Shown one piece after another: positions 45,527 through 57,275 of a stretch of DNA of 64,000 bases. The stretch is from Epithemia pelagica. Taxonomy: Eukaryota > Bacillariophyta > Bacillariophyceae > Surirellales > Surirellaceae. The notes beneath the pieces are model-generated. The model did no database searches, was not told where the DNA came from, and worked only from the letters and a program-made list of their open reading frames with translations. Location: assembly GCA_946965045.2 (NCBI GenBank), contig OX337237.1:1984001-2048000 (forward strand), in the 5' to 3' direction. Position numbers and translations under genes: made by a program. Every line of letters begins with the position of its first letter. Position 1 is the first letter of the stretch.

Positions 45527-48500
45527 ATGTCTGACGACGACAAAGCAGCAGCCCCAGATCCTGGTCCTCATGACGAAATAGTGGAACAGAAGGACCAAGT
45601 TGACGAAGAGCATCTACCCCCTGCCAAGAAAACGGTGAAAAAGAAGAATCCTGGATCGAAAACAAAGAAGAAGTCTCCTCAACTGGTCAGGAAACCATCG
45701 GCTTTGGAGAAGAAAAAGAAAGCAGTCGATGCTGACTTTGCTCAAGTTGCCCAGACTACGGAACAATTTCACCAAGAAGAAAAGAATCTCATCCCACTCA
45801 TTGATGGCAAGTTTACGCCCTTCATAAGCTACGGCAGAAACACCTCCCCATATTGGAAATGGGTGACTCACGTTGACTGGTTGAAATTCGACTTGTTTTT
45901 GGTTGAACAACAAGAGAAAGGAACACTCGAAGACCTTCCTGGCGCTCGCGATGGTTTCGACAAGCTGGTTGTCGCTTTTGAGGACTTAGTGAAGATTGGA
46001 GAAGACTCCTTCATGAACACCGCGGAAAAACAAAAACCCATAGTTGCAAAAGAACGATACTCTCTTATTTGCAAGACAGCCGTTATCTGTCCACTTTGTT
46101 TCAACACTGGTTCAAAACCATTGAATGAATGCGTCATCTTATGCAGTCATTACAAACCTTCGAACGTTGACCAACATGTTCTGAAGCACCACAAAGGATT
46201 GGATGAAGAAATTAAGAACAACAAGAAAACTTCTGACAAACAATCGACGCTGTCGACTTTCCGCCAGAATACAACGAAATCTGAAGCCAAGTCTCAGCTG
46301 CAGACCTTGATATACCGTTTTGTGAACGACTGTTGCTTACCCGCAGTGACAGTTGAGAAACCACAATTTCGCGAACTCATACAATACGCCATCAAAAACG
46401 CGACAGCACTCAAGGATAGCCGTGCTGAGATTATGAGCCGACGTCAGATTACGAAAGTACGAATCTCCTCGTACAAGCAATTCTTTATCACGGTCGGCCA
46501 TCTTATACGCAAGAGCCGTGACGAATACAAGCGTCTGTGTGCGCAATCTGTACCATTCGTGACCTGCTGTCACGATATATGGCAAGCAAAGAACCATGAC
46601 GTTCTCGGTGTCACCATCATGTTACCGACCCGAGAAATTGCGTGGTATCTAAAATTCCAATTGGGTTGGCAGAGTGTCACGGGCATGCTGCCACCGACGT
46701 GGCCAATTTGACCGACTCCCTTCTACTAAGTGTCGGTCTTTCCACTGCTGACCTATGTGCCGCTGTCAACGATAATACTTCATCTGCCGTTTTGGCGGGT
46801 AAGTATATCATTGGCAATCCCGACAAAACTGGCAAGTGCGATATGCACAAGGCCGAGCTCGTGTTAAAACACGCTACTGGCTTGGTACAACGCTACCAAA
46901 ATCGCATTTTGATAGATTCCAACGACTCTTTTTGTGATCTATGGAGTATTTTCAAGAAATTTGCGAGCTGGTTGACCTCCAGCAAGGCACCACACCGGTG
47001 GGAACGATTGAAGGACGGAGTCAAGAAATTTGGTGGCAAAATTGTCCTGATCCCCTTGCCAAATGACACCCGGGTTGGGGGGCTTGTTCTGTCAATTCAC
47101 AATTTGTTTCGCGATAAGCCCTGCATGGATGAATATTGTAAGACAGCCACTCTAAGCAACCCCAATTTTAAGAAGCGGTATCCCTCAGAGGACGTGTGGT
47201 TGCAGCTCACGCAATACGAAGGCATCCTAACCAACATAAAGATGGTCGCAATGAAATTGCAGACCGATGACCCTGGTTCCAACTCCGCCTCTCTTCTGGA
47301 AATTTACACTTCCTTCTACCATGCTCAAAGAATGAGAATGGAAGGTCCCGACTGTGGTGTTGGGTGTTTGTTGCGACCCAATAAACCTCAAAAGTATTGG
47401 GACGCTAGAAAAAGTATTGACGACTTGGACGAGGCACGTAGAGCCATTCCATACAAAGATCTCTATCCTGGGCCCAGATTGTTGGTGAGACGAATCATCC
47501 AAGAGTTTCGCTACTATCTGTACAATCGGGATCCGGACGCTTTAAAAGCCGTTGGATGCAATCCCCTTTTGGCAAATGTTTATGCCGACATGTTTGTAAA
47601 TTTCGGTGTATACGATCAAGACAACGTGAAGGAAGGTCGCACTATCATAATCAACGATATGATAGACCGCTTCACTAACCATCGGGTCTCGGCTATTGGA
47701 GCTGCGATGACGTCTCAAAACAAGAAAACATCTGACTCCTCGTCGGAATTGGTCGTCGAGCCAAATAGAGCCACTCTCAAATACAAGTCTATGGATGTGT
47801 TTGAAAGAATGCGCCAAGCAAGTGACCTGAGAAAACAGGCACTACTGCATATAGCTGGAAAAGCGTCCAAGGCCGCCGAAGAGCAAGTTGTACAACAAGC
47901 ACTCAAAAAGGCATGCACAGAGTGCTATGACGACTTTCTCCGCCATTGCGAGTCACAAATTGACTTCAATTGGGCGGATATTATCAAACAATATCCAACG
48001 GAGGCTTACACCAAGGAATGGCCGAAATGGGACGATGCTCAGAAGCAGATGTTTGCCCGACATTGTCACAGTCGGAACTATTTGGAAGTGGGTCGGTTCT
48101 TTGACTTAATGGGATGGTGGCGTAAACACTCAAGTAACTGGTCCTACGTGTTTCCATCCGCTATCGTGTGGTTGGCTAAACCGGCAACTAATGCGTTCCA
48201 AGAACGAATTTTCTCGATTGGCAGTTGGATGCTGCAGAACAAGCTAATGTCGAATTTGGACAGGAAGACAAATGAAATGCGCACAATGGAGCGTATAACA
48301 CGACAGCTAGTGGCTGAAATCGAAAGTAACGAAAAGGACATCAAGGCAGGAAAGGGTACCACGAAATCATACGATAAGCGAGAAATAGATCCTGATGACA
48401 TGGCAATTAGCGCGGCTATTGAAGAGAGTTTGAAAGAGCAAGATAACAAGTTTGCTGTGTCAGGAATGAGGGACTCCACGTTTTTGTTACGGAGGTACTT

Positions 48501-49623
48501 CAACACTCGAGACATTACTAAAGACGTAATCAAGGACCCCGCCGTAACAATGTCGTTCTATCCAGTAGAAGGTGCCAAAATACCAAGTGAAGACAGCCTG
48601 CAAGGTAGAAAGAGTGCAGGTGGTACAAAACCACCACCCGATGCGCCATTGGATAATGACTCTATGGACACAAAACCACCGGCAAAGATTGACCCGACTG
48701 CTAATAACAAAGACAATAGCTCAGGACCTGTTGGAAATAGCGCCAAAGGACGAAAGGCGAACAAGAAAGTCAGTCCCTATACCCTAACGACACACGGAGA
48801 AGACACAACTCCAGCCAATGCAAACCGAATTGTCTATGTCACCATTGATGATCGTTACGATGACGATTCGGTTGATGCATCTGTTCCGCCACCAGAAGAA
48901 CCAGACGAAGACAGTGATGAAATCATCAACCGTCTTCTAGATGATGAATGGATGGACAACAATGACGATGATGATGGACTAGTCGACGTCCAAGATGTCT
49001 TTGAGGTAAACTTCGAGGATGGAACAGGGTTGGTGGACCTGAATGAGAGTGATAGGAAGAATAATGAGAAAGATACAGTGGTTGAAGAAGACATGGTGGC
49101 TCCAGGTGATGTTCCTGCTGAAGATGACGATGCCGACGATGTACTTGTTGTCACTCCACCAACAAAGAGAAAGGGCAATCAGAAGTTGAGCTCGAGTAAA
49201 AGGCGCAAGAGAAAGTGCCCTTCCAATCCCAGCAGTGGTAGTGGCAAGAAAAAATCGAAATTGTCCATTGGTAAGAAGCCAAAACCCAATACACCAAAAC
49301 GGAAAAAACCAACGGAACCAGTACGCGTCTCTCCCCGGAATAAGAAGGATGCGGCATCGAAGCAACAAACTAGCGATACTATGGCTGGTGTGGCAAGGGC
49401 ACAAAGCAGGAAGAAGAGCATCAGGGGAAAGAAGGACGACAAAGAAGAAGACCAGGGCGAGGATGAGGTTAGTGAGCAAGTGGATAGTATGGACAATGAC
49501 GATACATTCGTGGATAGTGATGCGAATGAGGATGATGACGAGTACGAAGATGAAGACGAGATGAAGGAGAACGAGAATGACGAGGAGAACAACGATGAGA
49601 ACGACGAGGAGAATGATGAATAG
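45527..49623 (+). CDS. hAT transposase, with one apparent frameshift
   Basis: Starts MSDDDKAAAPDPGP at 45527. A lysine-rich segment is followed by a BED-like zinc finger (VICPLCFNTGSKP, then NVDQHVLKHHKG). The central part reads TCCHDIWQAKNHDVLGVTIM. At about 46655-46680 the frame changes by one; the second frame resumes with IPIGLAECHGHAATDVANL, a typical hAT catalytic-domain block, so the break is a lesion or sequencing error rather than an intron. The C-terminal dimerisation block is ATNAFQERIFSIGSWMLQNK with FFDLMGWWRKHSSNW before it. Beyond the normal hAT end lies a 350-residue tail: acidic patches, a basic nuclear-localisation-like cluster (KRKGNQKLSSSKRRKRK) and a Glu/Asp/Asn-rich terminus (about 49440-49620). 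Confidence 0.85.
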
Positions 49624-49711
49624 TGATGAGTAGTATGCAAGCAAAGAATGAATGAATGAAGAGTAATGAGTGATGACAAAGATGAAATTAGGTAACAAAC
49701 TAGGAGAGCGA

Positions 49712-51391
49712 TTAATATTTGTGAATCATTGTCATTAACTTCTTTCTGACAGGGTCGCTGACTCGGTCAGTCTTTGTCAATGCTGCTACAATTTTTGATT
49801 TTGAGTCTATGGTACTGCAATGTTGACCGAATGCACCAAATAGGGGGTTTATTGCGTACCACTTGTCTTGGGGCAACCATGATTCCAACACTTTGGAACA
49901 GGCAATACCAACAATGCCGTTGGGAGTCCAAGAGAGATGATCGGTCCACCGGATCACGTGAATATCCGCAGGTATGCCATCAACTCCGTGAAATGCTTCT
50001 TCGATGACGATGCATGCAGTTTTATATCCAATTCCATGTAGTGTTGTAAGCTCATAGATTGTTATGTCTTCAGGTATTTTACCACCATGGTACTGACAAA
50101 AATAATCTGCGGCGTTGACAATCCGCTCTGTGTTGTTGTAAGACAGTCCTGATTCCGAAAGAAGGCTACAAAAAGCATTCATGCCAAATTGTTGGGCAAT
50201 GTCGATTACTGCATTTGCTGAAGTGAGGCCACAGGCAAACAAGCGTGGGATTATAGAGCTCAGTTGGGAATCGGACGTGCTAGAGCTCATGCAGATTGTG
50301 ATTAATATCATGAAAGGCCGATCAGCAGTAGGGTCATCAGTGAATTGGAGCCAAGCAGTCCACTTATCACGTGGAGCAAATATTCCTTTCTCTTTAAGCT
50401 AAGCATGAAAAGACATCATTTGGGACAATTCCGAAATGCGTTGTTGTCGAACGGTTTCTTCCACAGGAGTAATACGAAGTGAGCATCGAGCCGGTGTTGT
50501 TAGGTTTGGAGGGTCTCCCGGTTGATGTCGTCTGTCCGGATATTGAATTTCTTGTTTAGAATGCGAAGTAGATTGCAAGAATTTGGAAATGATTGCGTTG
50601 CGGTATCGTGTTGAATACGAGTATGTGGAATACTGAACCAACGACTTTTTGGGATATTGTTGTTTTCTTTGACGTGATTTCGGACTCGTTTGTTTGGTTC
50701 TGTTATCGTCATCCGTATAATTGTTGTATGGGATTGTGTGGTCCAATGGTTGTGAATTGTCCTGTGATTTGGGAGATATACGTTCGGTCAAAAATGATGC
50801 CACCAATTTAGAGACATAAAGGTTCAGGGACAGAGGGAAACAGAATTCTGAATCGGTAGACTTGTCCTTTGAATCTTCGACGTAGTAATCGACGATCATT
50901 TCCTGCGGGACTTGTTTACAGACAATAGATACACCGGTACGGAAGAACCAGGATGATACAATCGAATGAGCCTTGGAAGGGGGGCGTGGTGGGCTTGGTT
51001 TTTTTCCGTAGGTAAATTGAAGGCAGTCCCAATAGTGTTGGTTCTTCACTACGGTAATGTTTGGACGACAAGAAATTGAAAGAATCAGTCGATTGGAGAA
51101 GAAAGGTTCGTCTGGAACAAAGAAGTGTTGGTAGGAATCGATGGATTGGTGAGGGGAATATCCATCCTTGAGGGTCCGTATAATAATTCCAACAATCAGC
51201 TGAACTCGTTCGAAGAAAATGAACTCCGAAATCCGGCATGTGTGTGTACGAGATTGCCATGTATTCTTTTCTTGGAATTGGATATGTCCGTTGTTGCGAA
51301 GGAGCCATGCGATGGTTTGGCTTTGGACGGCACATCGTAGAGCATTCGACGTCATGGAAGCGTGTTGAGTGGTTCTCATGAAGTCGTACAT
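49712..51391 (-). CDS. HhH-GPD DNA glycosylase/AP-lyase-like gene inside the hAT
   Basis: One minus-strand frame from 51391 to 49712, interrupted by a single TAG at 50401-50399. The C-terminal 230 residues match endonuclease III: FMILITICMSSSTSDSQ, SYNNTERIVNAADYFCQYHG, IPEDITIYELTTLHGIGYKT with the helix-hairpin-helix LHGIGYKTA (Lys in the place of the Nth catalytic Lys), and GIPADIHVIRWTDHL carrying the conserved Asp. The four-cysteine iron-sulphur loop of Nth is absent. The N-terminal 330 residues are unrecognised, rich in Ser/Gln/Arg near the junction. Its location, between transposase and right end within the 8-bp duplications, makes it cargo or an accessory gene of the transposon. Known family chemistry: removal of damaged or modified bases and strand nicking. 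The TAG may make it a pseudogene or give a short product from Met 50311. Confidence 0.7.
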
Positions 51392-51479
51392 GAAGGAAAA
51401 AAGGCCTCATTGGAATGTAGACAGTAAATTGGGAAGCATTTCGATTCGAAACGGATGCAATTGCGTTCAACATAGTCAT

Positions 51480-51769
51480 CCATTTGTTTGGGTATTAGAC
51501 ATCAAAGGTCAGAGGTGCAAAAGGCGGTGAAGAGGTGCGAGGATCGAGGATACAGCAGCAAGACTTTGTGCTCTGTGGTATGTGTTACTGAGAGTTACTA
51601 AGTATCGTGTAGTTTTGACTGCTGACTACGTGAATTAAGTGCTAAAGTACATAAGGAAAGGAGAGCTAAATTACCTATGAATGTGTAATTTGACGGGTAC
51701 TTTCGAAAGTACCTCTTGGAAAGTGATGAAGTACTTAAGTCCCTAATGAAAGTACATACCGGTTGGGTG
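51480..51769. promoter_or_regulatory. hAT right subterminal region, first part
   Basis: Contains CTAAAGTACATAAGG, GGGTACTTTCGAAAGTACC (a palindrome), GAAGTACTTAAGTCC and GAAAGTACATACC at 51640-51760. The rest of this region continues beyond the Gypsy insertion at 57492. It may also be the promoter region of the glycosylase gene. Confidence 0.5.
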
Positions 51770-51985
51770 TGCGGTACCCCTATATGGATCCCGCCATACG
51801 TGTCGCCACGTTCCATTCCCGGTTCGCGTTCTTGACACTGCGACATGAGTCTTCCGCCACCTGGCTGTTCCTCCTCCAGTCATTTCTCGTCGCACGTGGC
51901 ACTGTGGATTCCTCATTCCTCCTAATTCCTCGTAATTCCTAAAGATCACAATTTTTATACCGTGCTAGTTTACATGGGTATGGCA
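51770..51985 (+). repeat. Gypsy 5' LTR
   Basis: 216 bp, no difference found to 57276-57491. Followed by CTCTGATCAGATGCTC, which is not an obvious complement of a tRNA 3' end (no TGG start), so the primer is unclear. Confidence 0.95.
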
Positions 51986-52113
51986 CTCTGATCAGATGCT
52001 CGAAAACTTCCCCCAACACTCTTTCACCATAACCACCTGCCGTTCTTTGGCCGATCCTCGTTGATCCTATCATCCTTTGATTCCTTTCCTTTTCTTTCTT
52101 TTGCAGTCTCATC

Positions 52114-55100
52114 ATGAGCACAGGATCTTCCCTTGTCTCCCTTGCGGATGTTCAACGCTTCCAAAAGCGCTTCGATCAAGCCTTGGCTTCAGATTCTTCC
52201 TCTGCTCTTTCCACCCTCAAGTTGAAAGACGACGATGATGACAAGTACTACGTCCGTCTCTTGCCATTCCGAGATGGCGTGGATGAAGAGCCCTCGAATC
52301 TCTTCCTGTGGGTCCTCCATTTTGTTGACAAGGTCAAGATCTCCGGTCATCCAGAGCCCTTTGCTGCCTGCTGCACCTACTTTCCCCGTGTTACCACAAG
52401 TCTCGTAGCGGACAAGTTCCATGATGCATTCCAGGCCTTGCCTGATGGCGCCGACCTCGATGAGGCGTGTTTCAAACGGTTGATTGCTACGATCTTCGAA
52501 CCCAAGTTGACGGTTTCCGAAGTCAATGCCTTTCGGGCACACCTTCTTAGCGGTCCTCGCAAGCCACCTGATATGAACGTGGATATCCATTATCACACCC
52601 TCCAGAAGATTTCCAACGGTCTCCGTTACTTGTCTAACGACAACGCTGTCCAAGCCCTCACTGACGATGAGTTGAAGCAAGCCTTCTATCTCGGCTCCCC
52701 TGTTGCTTGGCGCAACGAGTTCAAGACGGCCAATCCCTTGGTTGCAGATTTGGTGAATCATTTCAACATCACCGACCTTCTTCATGCGATGCGTGGCTAT
52801 CAAAAGGTCTCCCAAGAAAAGATGGCTGCCAATGCACAGTCCCAGGCCAAGTCCCGCAATCCTCGCGATGATTCCACTTCTCGCGGTTCCACGAAGCGTT
52901 TTCGCTCCTCTAATGGTGGCCGTGGCGGTCTCCGCGGCGGCAATCGCCAGTCCAATGGTGGACGCCAAGCGTCCGGTGATCGTCCCGTCAATGACGGCGA
53001 TTCCTGTCCGTACAAGGACGCGATTCCTTCGCATGCCAATCATTCTTGGGCCAACTGCATCTACAACCCGCAGTCCTCCAATTTTAACCAAGAGCGTTTC
53101 AACGCCTTTCTTGCCCGTACCGGGTCTGGTCTTCGGACCCCTACTGGGTCTCACCCCAACAATGGTTCTCAGAACCAAGGCCGTAATGGCCAAGGCTCTC
53201 GTAGCCAGGGAACTCCCTCGTCTGGAGGATCGCGCCCTATTGGCTCCAGTTGGGGCGCTGTTCCCCGTCGTCCTGGATCTGGCTCGGACCAGCATGCCTC
53301 TGAAGGCACCAACACAGGCGACAATCCACCGGTTGATCCGTCGTTGGCCGAGCCGTTGCCTTCTGTGCAAGATGCGGCTCATCGTGCTCGTCAACGTCCT
53401 CTCGCCAATACTCGTGATTGGTCGAGTCTCCGCAATGCCGATCGAACGGTCCCCGGTATGTGCTCTTCTTCCTTTTTTACCTTATCCTCTCCGGATATTT
53501 CTCATCATCTTGATGTTCTTTTTGCTCAGCAATGTCACATCCAGACTGGCCCTCCACAGGTTATGCCGGCCGAGAATGCCATCCTCAGGCCCCAATTCTC
53601 GAGGTCGGCGAACAATTGTTCAAGATCTACGGGCGTAACATGGATATCGCCCACATCTACGACCTGTCCTCCCCTGGAGGCAACGACGAATACCTTCGCT
53701 TCCCCTTGTCTTGAAAACTGTCCCAATCCTACGGATGCTGTCATCGCTGACATCGTTGATCCCAACAATGGTTTTTTATCTAACCTAGATCACTATGAAG
53801 ATGTCTACTCATCTAGTTCTGTCTCTGACATTCCTAGTCTCTCTAGTCCTCTTTCGGTCGCTCCCTCTGAGCCTCCGTCTGTTCCCCTCACCATTTTGAT
53901 GGCTCGGTCCATTGGTGGAGTCGAGAACACCGTCCCGTTGCGTGCCCTGCTCGATTCAGGCGCCGACAAAACGATCCTGCACGCGCGCTGTCTTCAGCCC
54001 GGCATGCATCCACGTGTAACCAATCGGTCTGTCAATACCACCATGGGTACACGCGACCACGTCTCCGAGATTCTTCTCGAAGATTTGGTTCTCCCCGAGT
54101 TTTCTCGGACCAAACACATTTCATACCCCCTTTGGGCCGATATCTTTGATGCCCCCACTTGTCGTTATGACATCATTATTGGTCGCGATCTTCTGCGTCG
54201 TTTGGGCATTGTGCTCAACTTTCACACTGGTCTCACAACTTGGGACTCCGTTGATGTCGCTATGCGCCATCGCGATTCATTCGCCACTGACCAGACATTC
54301 ATGTCTCATTTCATCGACATCTTTGCCGACGATCCCATTATTGGTGATCAATTCCTCTTGGATTCGAACTACGTTCCTACGGATCTACAAGATCTGATTG
54401 ACAAACAACATCATCTTACAGATGCCCAAAAGCAAGATCTTCTTGCTATTTGGCAAGACTGTGGCAAAATCTTCGATGGCGAGCTCCGTGAATATCCGGA
54501 CCGAACGCTCCATCTTCATCTCAAGCCTGATGCCCAGCCTGTCCATCATCGTCACTTTTCAGTGCCCCGCAATATACATGATACTTTCACGAAGGAGCTG
54601 TGGCGCTTCGTCAACATCGGTATCCTTGAGCGCGTCGGTTCTACCGAATGGGCTGCTCCTCACTTTGCCATTCCCAAAAAGGATGGTCGTATCCGAATGA
54701 TTTCGGACTTTCGTTCTTTGAACGCCCAACTCTACCGTCGGGTCTACCCCTTTCCTCGTATCGAGGACATGCTCCGTAAACGGAAAGGCTACAAGTATTT
54801 TACAAAGTTAGACATCTCCATGTGTTTTTACACATTCCGCCTCGATGAGGAATCCAGCAATCTTTGCGTCATTACTACGCCTTTTGGCAAATTCCGTTAC
54901 CGTCGCTTACCGATGGGTGTTAAACAGTCTCCTGACTTCTGTCAAGAGATTATGGAAGACGTCCTCAAGGACTTCAGCGACCATGTCGAAGTCTATATTG
55001 ACGACATTGGCATCTTCTCCAATTCTTGGGAAGAACACGTGGACATCTTGTCCAAAGTTCTCCAACGTCTTCAAGACAAGAACTTCTCCATCAACCCTTC

Positions 55101-57195
55101 CAAATGTGAATGGGCCGTTAAAGAAACGGAATGGCTCGGCCATTGGCTCACGCCCACTGGGATCAAGCCCTGGAAAAAGAAGATTTCTGCCATCTTGGCA
55201 TTGGCTCCGCCAAAAACCATGAAAGAACTTCGTTCCTTCATTGGCATGATCAATTTCTATCGCCACATGTATCCGCAACGATCTCATATTCTTGCTCCCC
55301 TCACATCCATTACGGGTAACAAGACCCTCGTTTGGTCCCCGCAATGTCAACGTGCTTTCGAACAAGCCAAGTCCATGCTCGCACATGATGCCTTTCTTCG
55401 GTATCCCGACCATAACCTTCCCTTCCATGTCTATGTGGACACCTCTGATTACCAGCTTGGTGCTGTAATCATGCAACAAGACGTTCCCGTCGCGTATTAC
55501 TCTCGCAAATTAAACCCTGCTCAACGCAACTACACTACTATGGAAAAGGAGTTACTCTCCATTGTCGAAACCCTTAAGGAGTTCCGCTCCATGCTTCTCG
55601 GCTGCGCCGAACTGCACGTCCATACGGACCATAAAAATCTTACTTACGCTACTCTCAACTTGCAACGGGTCCTCCGTTGGCGGTTGTTCCTCGAGGAGTA
55701 TAACCCTATTTTTCACTACGTCCCTGGCCAGGACAATGTCATTGCCGACGCCTTGTCGCGTCTCCCTCTCTCTGAAGAGGAGGAGAAGAGTGTCTCTCCG
55801 TCGTCGACCTCCTCTACGGATGCCTCGCCGCATCCACGATCTCTCTATGATCATAGCGGACAACACTCGGTGTTGCAAGTGCCTCATGGCCCTAATGATG
55901 ACCCCCGCTCTCATCACTCGCGTGATCCCGACGCTTTCGAATCTCCCATCTTCATGGATGAGGATTTGATCGATGTCTACCTTAATCATCCTCCCATCAA
56001 CGCAAATCAACCATTGCCCGTCGATTACGCGACGATCCATCAACACCAACAGAACGATGCCGCTCTTGTGGCCAAGTTGACCGAACAACCACAGAGATTC
56101 CATCTCCAACCCTTCCCTACGGAAAACCCACAATACAACTTGATTTGTTATCGTCAGAATCCTAATGCCGCATGGCGTATTCGTATCCCAGACAGCCTCT
56201 TGGCCCATACTGTCAATTGGTATCACCTGTCCCTCAATCACTTGGGGTCTACACGTCTTCGCGAGACGATCTCTATGCACATGAGTCATCCTAATTTGGG
56301 TTTGTATTGTGAACAAGCCGTGGCTAGTTGTGCTACATGCCATCGCTCTAAAGTCATACATCGCCATTACGGTGAACTCCCTCCTCGCGAGGTCCGAGGC
56401 AATCCATGGGCTGACATCTCTGTCGACCTCATTGGACCATGGAACGTTACCGTTCATGGGCAGAAATTAACATTTCAAGCCTTGACTATTATCGATAATG
56501 TCACTAACTTCTGCGAACTCATTCGCATCCATGACAAGACGGCACGTCACGTGGGTCTTCAATTGGAAAACGCGTGGCTCTCACGCTATCCACGTCCCGT
56601 TCGTTGCCTTTTTGATCAAGGCGGTGAATTTATTGGACATGCGTTCACGCAAGTGCTTCGAAACCATGGCATTAAGCCAGTGCCGTTGACGGCCAAGAAT
56701 CCTCAATCAAATGCTCTTTGCGAGCGACTACATTTGACTGTTGGCAACACTCTTCGTGTGATCACCAACTATGAACCACCACAAGATGCACAAAATGCTG
56801 CACTTGCCGTGGATACTGCTCTGCAGACCGCTGCGTATTCCACTCGCACTGCCATTCATGGCGCCTTGAAATATTCTCCCGGCAGCCTTGCGTTCCATCG
56901 CGACATGCTGTTCGACATCCCTATTATCGCGGACATGGAAACAGTCCGCCTGAAACGACAACAGATTGTCGATGAACGCGCTCGTCTCGCAAATCGTTCT
57001 CGTGTCTTTCATGACTACGCTGTCAACGATCGTGTGTTGCTCCGCGCCACGAATCCGGACAAGCTTGAGCTCCGCACAAGCCCTAATCCCTTTCGGATTA
57101 CACAAGTCCATTCCAATGGCACTGTGACTATCCAACGTGGTCCCCACGTCACTGAACGAATCAACATTCGTCGCCTTGTTCCATTTCGTGAATAA
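52114..57195 (+). CDS. Gypsy gag-pol polyprotein (1693 aa)
   Basis: A single open frame. Gag (1-350) is helical with an Arg/Gly/Asn-rich tail and a CHHC knuckle (CPYKDAIPSHANHSWANC). Retropepsin ALLDSGADKTIL has Asp at 614. RT contains MISDFRSLNAQLYRR, FTKLDISMCFYTF, LPMGVKQSPDFCQ and VYIDDIGIFS (catalytic Asp 963/964). RNase H begins HVYVDTSDYQLGA (Asp 1109) and ends near NVIADALSRLP, typical for gypsy. Integrase has the HHCC finger (H1371, H1376, C1406, C1409) and D1438, D1501, E1537 (D,D35E). The order RT-RNase H-IN confirms Ty3/gypsy. No chromodomain is apparent; the C-terminus after 1600 is short. All catalytic residues are present, so it may be functional. Confidence 0.95.
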   Translation: MSTGSSLVSLADVQRFQKRFDQALASDSSSALSTLKLKDDDDDKYYVRLLPFRDGVDEEPSNLFLWVLHFVDKVKISGHPEPFAACCTYFPRVTTSLVADKFHDAFQALPDGADLDEACFKRLIATIFEPKLTVSEVNAFRAHLLSGPRKPPDMNVDIHYHTLQKISNGLRYLSNDNAVQALTDDELKQAFYLGSPVAWRNEFKTANPLVADLVNHFNITDLLHAMRGYQKVSQEKMAANAQSQAKSRNPRDDSTSRGSTKRFRSSNGGRGGLRGGNRQSNGGRQASGDRPVNDGDSCPYKDAIPSHANHSWANCIYNPQSSNFNQERFNAFLARTGSGLRTPTGSHPNNGSQNQGRNGQGSRSQGTPSSGGSRPIGSSWGAVPRRPGSGSDQHASEGTNTGDNPPVDPSLAEPLPSVQDAAHRARQRPLANTRDWSSLRNADRTVPGMCSSSFFTLSSPDISHHLDVLFAQQCHIQTGPPQVMPAENAILRPQFSRSANNCSRSTGVTWISPTSTTCPPLEATTNTFASPCLENCPNPTDAVIADIVDPNNGFLSNLDHYEDVYSSSSVSDIPSLSSPLSVAPSEPPSVPLTILMARSIGGVENTVPLRALLDSGADKTILHARCLQPGMHPRVTNRSVNTTMGTRDHVSEILLEDLVLPEFSRTKHISYPLWADIFDAPTCRYDIIIGRDLLRRLGIVLNFHTGLTTWDSVDVAMRHRDSFATDQTFMSHFIDIFADDPIIGDQFLLDSNYVPTDLQDLIDKQHHLTDAQKQDLLAIWQDCGKIFDGELREYPDRTLHLHLKPDAQPVHHRHFSVPRNIHDTFTKELWRFVNIGILERVGSTEWAAPHFAIPKKDGRIRMISDFRSLNAQLYRRVYPFPRIEDMLRKRKGYKYFTKLDISMCFYTFRLDEESSNLCVITTPFGKFRYRRLPMGVKQSPDFCQEIMEDVLKDFSDHVEVYIDDIGIFSNSWEEHVDILSKVLQRLQDKNFSINPSKCEWAVKETEWLGHWLTPTGIKPWKKKISAILALAPPKTMKELRSFIGMINFYRHMYPQRSHILAPLTSITGNKTLVWSPQCQRAFEQAKSMLAHDAFLRYPDHNLPFHVYVDTSDYQLGAVIMQQDVPVAYYSRKLNPAQRNYTTMEKELLSIVETLKEFRSMLLGCAELHVHTDHKNLTYATLNLQRVLRWRLFLEEYNPIFHYVPGQDNVIADALSRLPLSEEEEKSVSPSSTSSTDASPHPRSLYDHSGQHSVLQVPHGPNDDPRSHHSRDPDAFESPIFMDEDLIDVYLNHPPINANQPLPVDYATIHQHQQNDAALVAKLTEQPQRFHLQPFPTENPQYNLICYRQNPNAAWRIRIPDSLLAHTVNWYHLSLNHLGSTRLRETISMHMSHPNLGLYCEQAVASCATCHRSKVIHRHYGELPPREVRGNPWADISVDLIGPWNVTVHGQKLTFQALTIIDNVTNFCELIRIHDKTARHVGLQLENAWLSRYPRPVRCLFDQGGEFIGHAFTQVLRNHGIKPVPLTAKNPQSNALCERLHLTVGNTLRVITNYEPPQDAQNAALAVDTALQTAAYSTRTAIHGALKYSPGSLAFHRDMLFDIPIIADMETVRLKRQQIVDERARLANRSRVFHDYAVNDRVLLRATNPDKLELRTSPNPFRITQVHSNGTVTIQRGPHVTERINIRRLVPFRE

Positions 57196-57275
57196 ATGGG
57201 TTTTAATGCTGGCCGCCAAGCTTTCCCATTCTTGTCCGGCTCGAACTCCCTAGGTCCGACCAGGGAGAGGTAGAG

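Noticed and set aside
46642-46711. A 28-bp GT-AG intron to explain the frame change in the hAT transposase
   Set aside because: Too short for an intron seen here (73 and 95 bp) and it would remove the conserved IPIGLAE block, which is clearly coding.
52189-53394. 401-codon antisense frame opposite the Gypsy gag
   Set aside because: It mirrors the biased codon use of gag (Arg/Gly-rich shadow), has no recognisable motif, and the sense frame is unquestionably coding.
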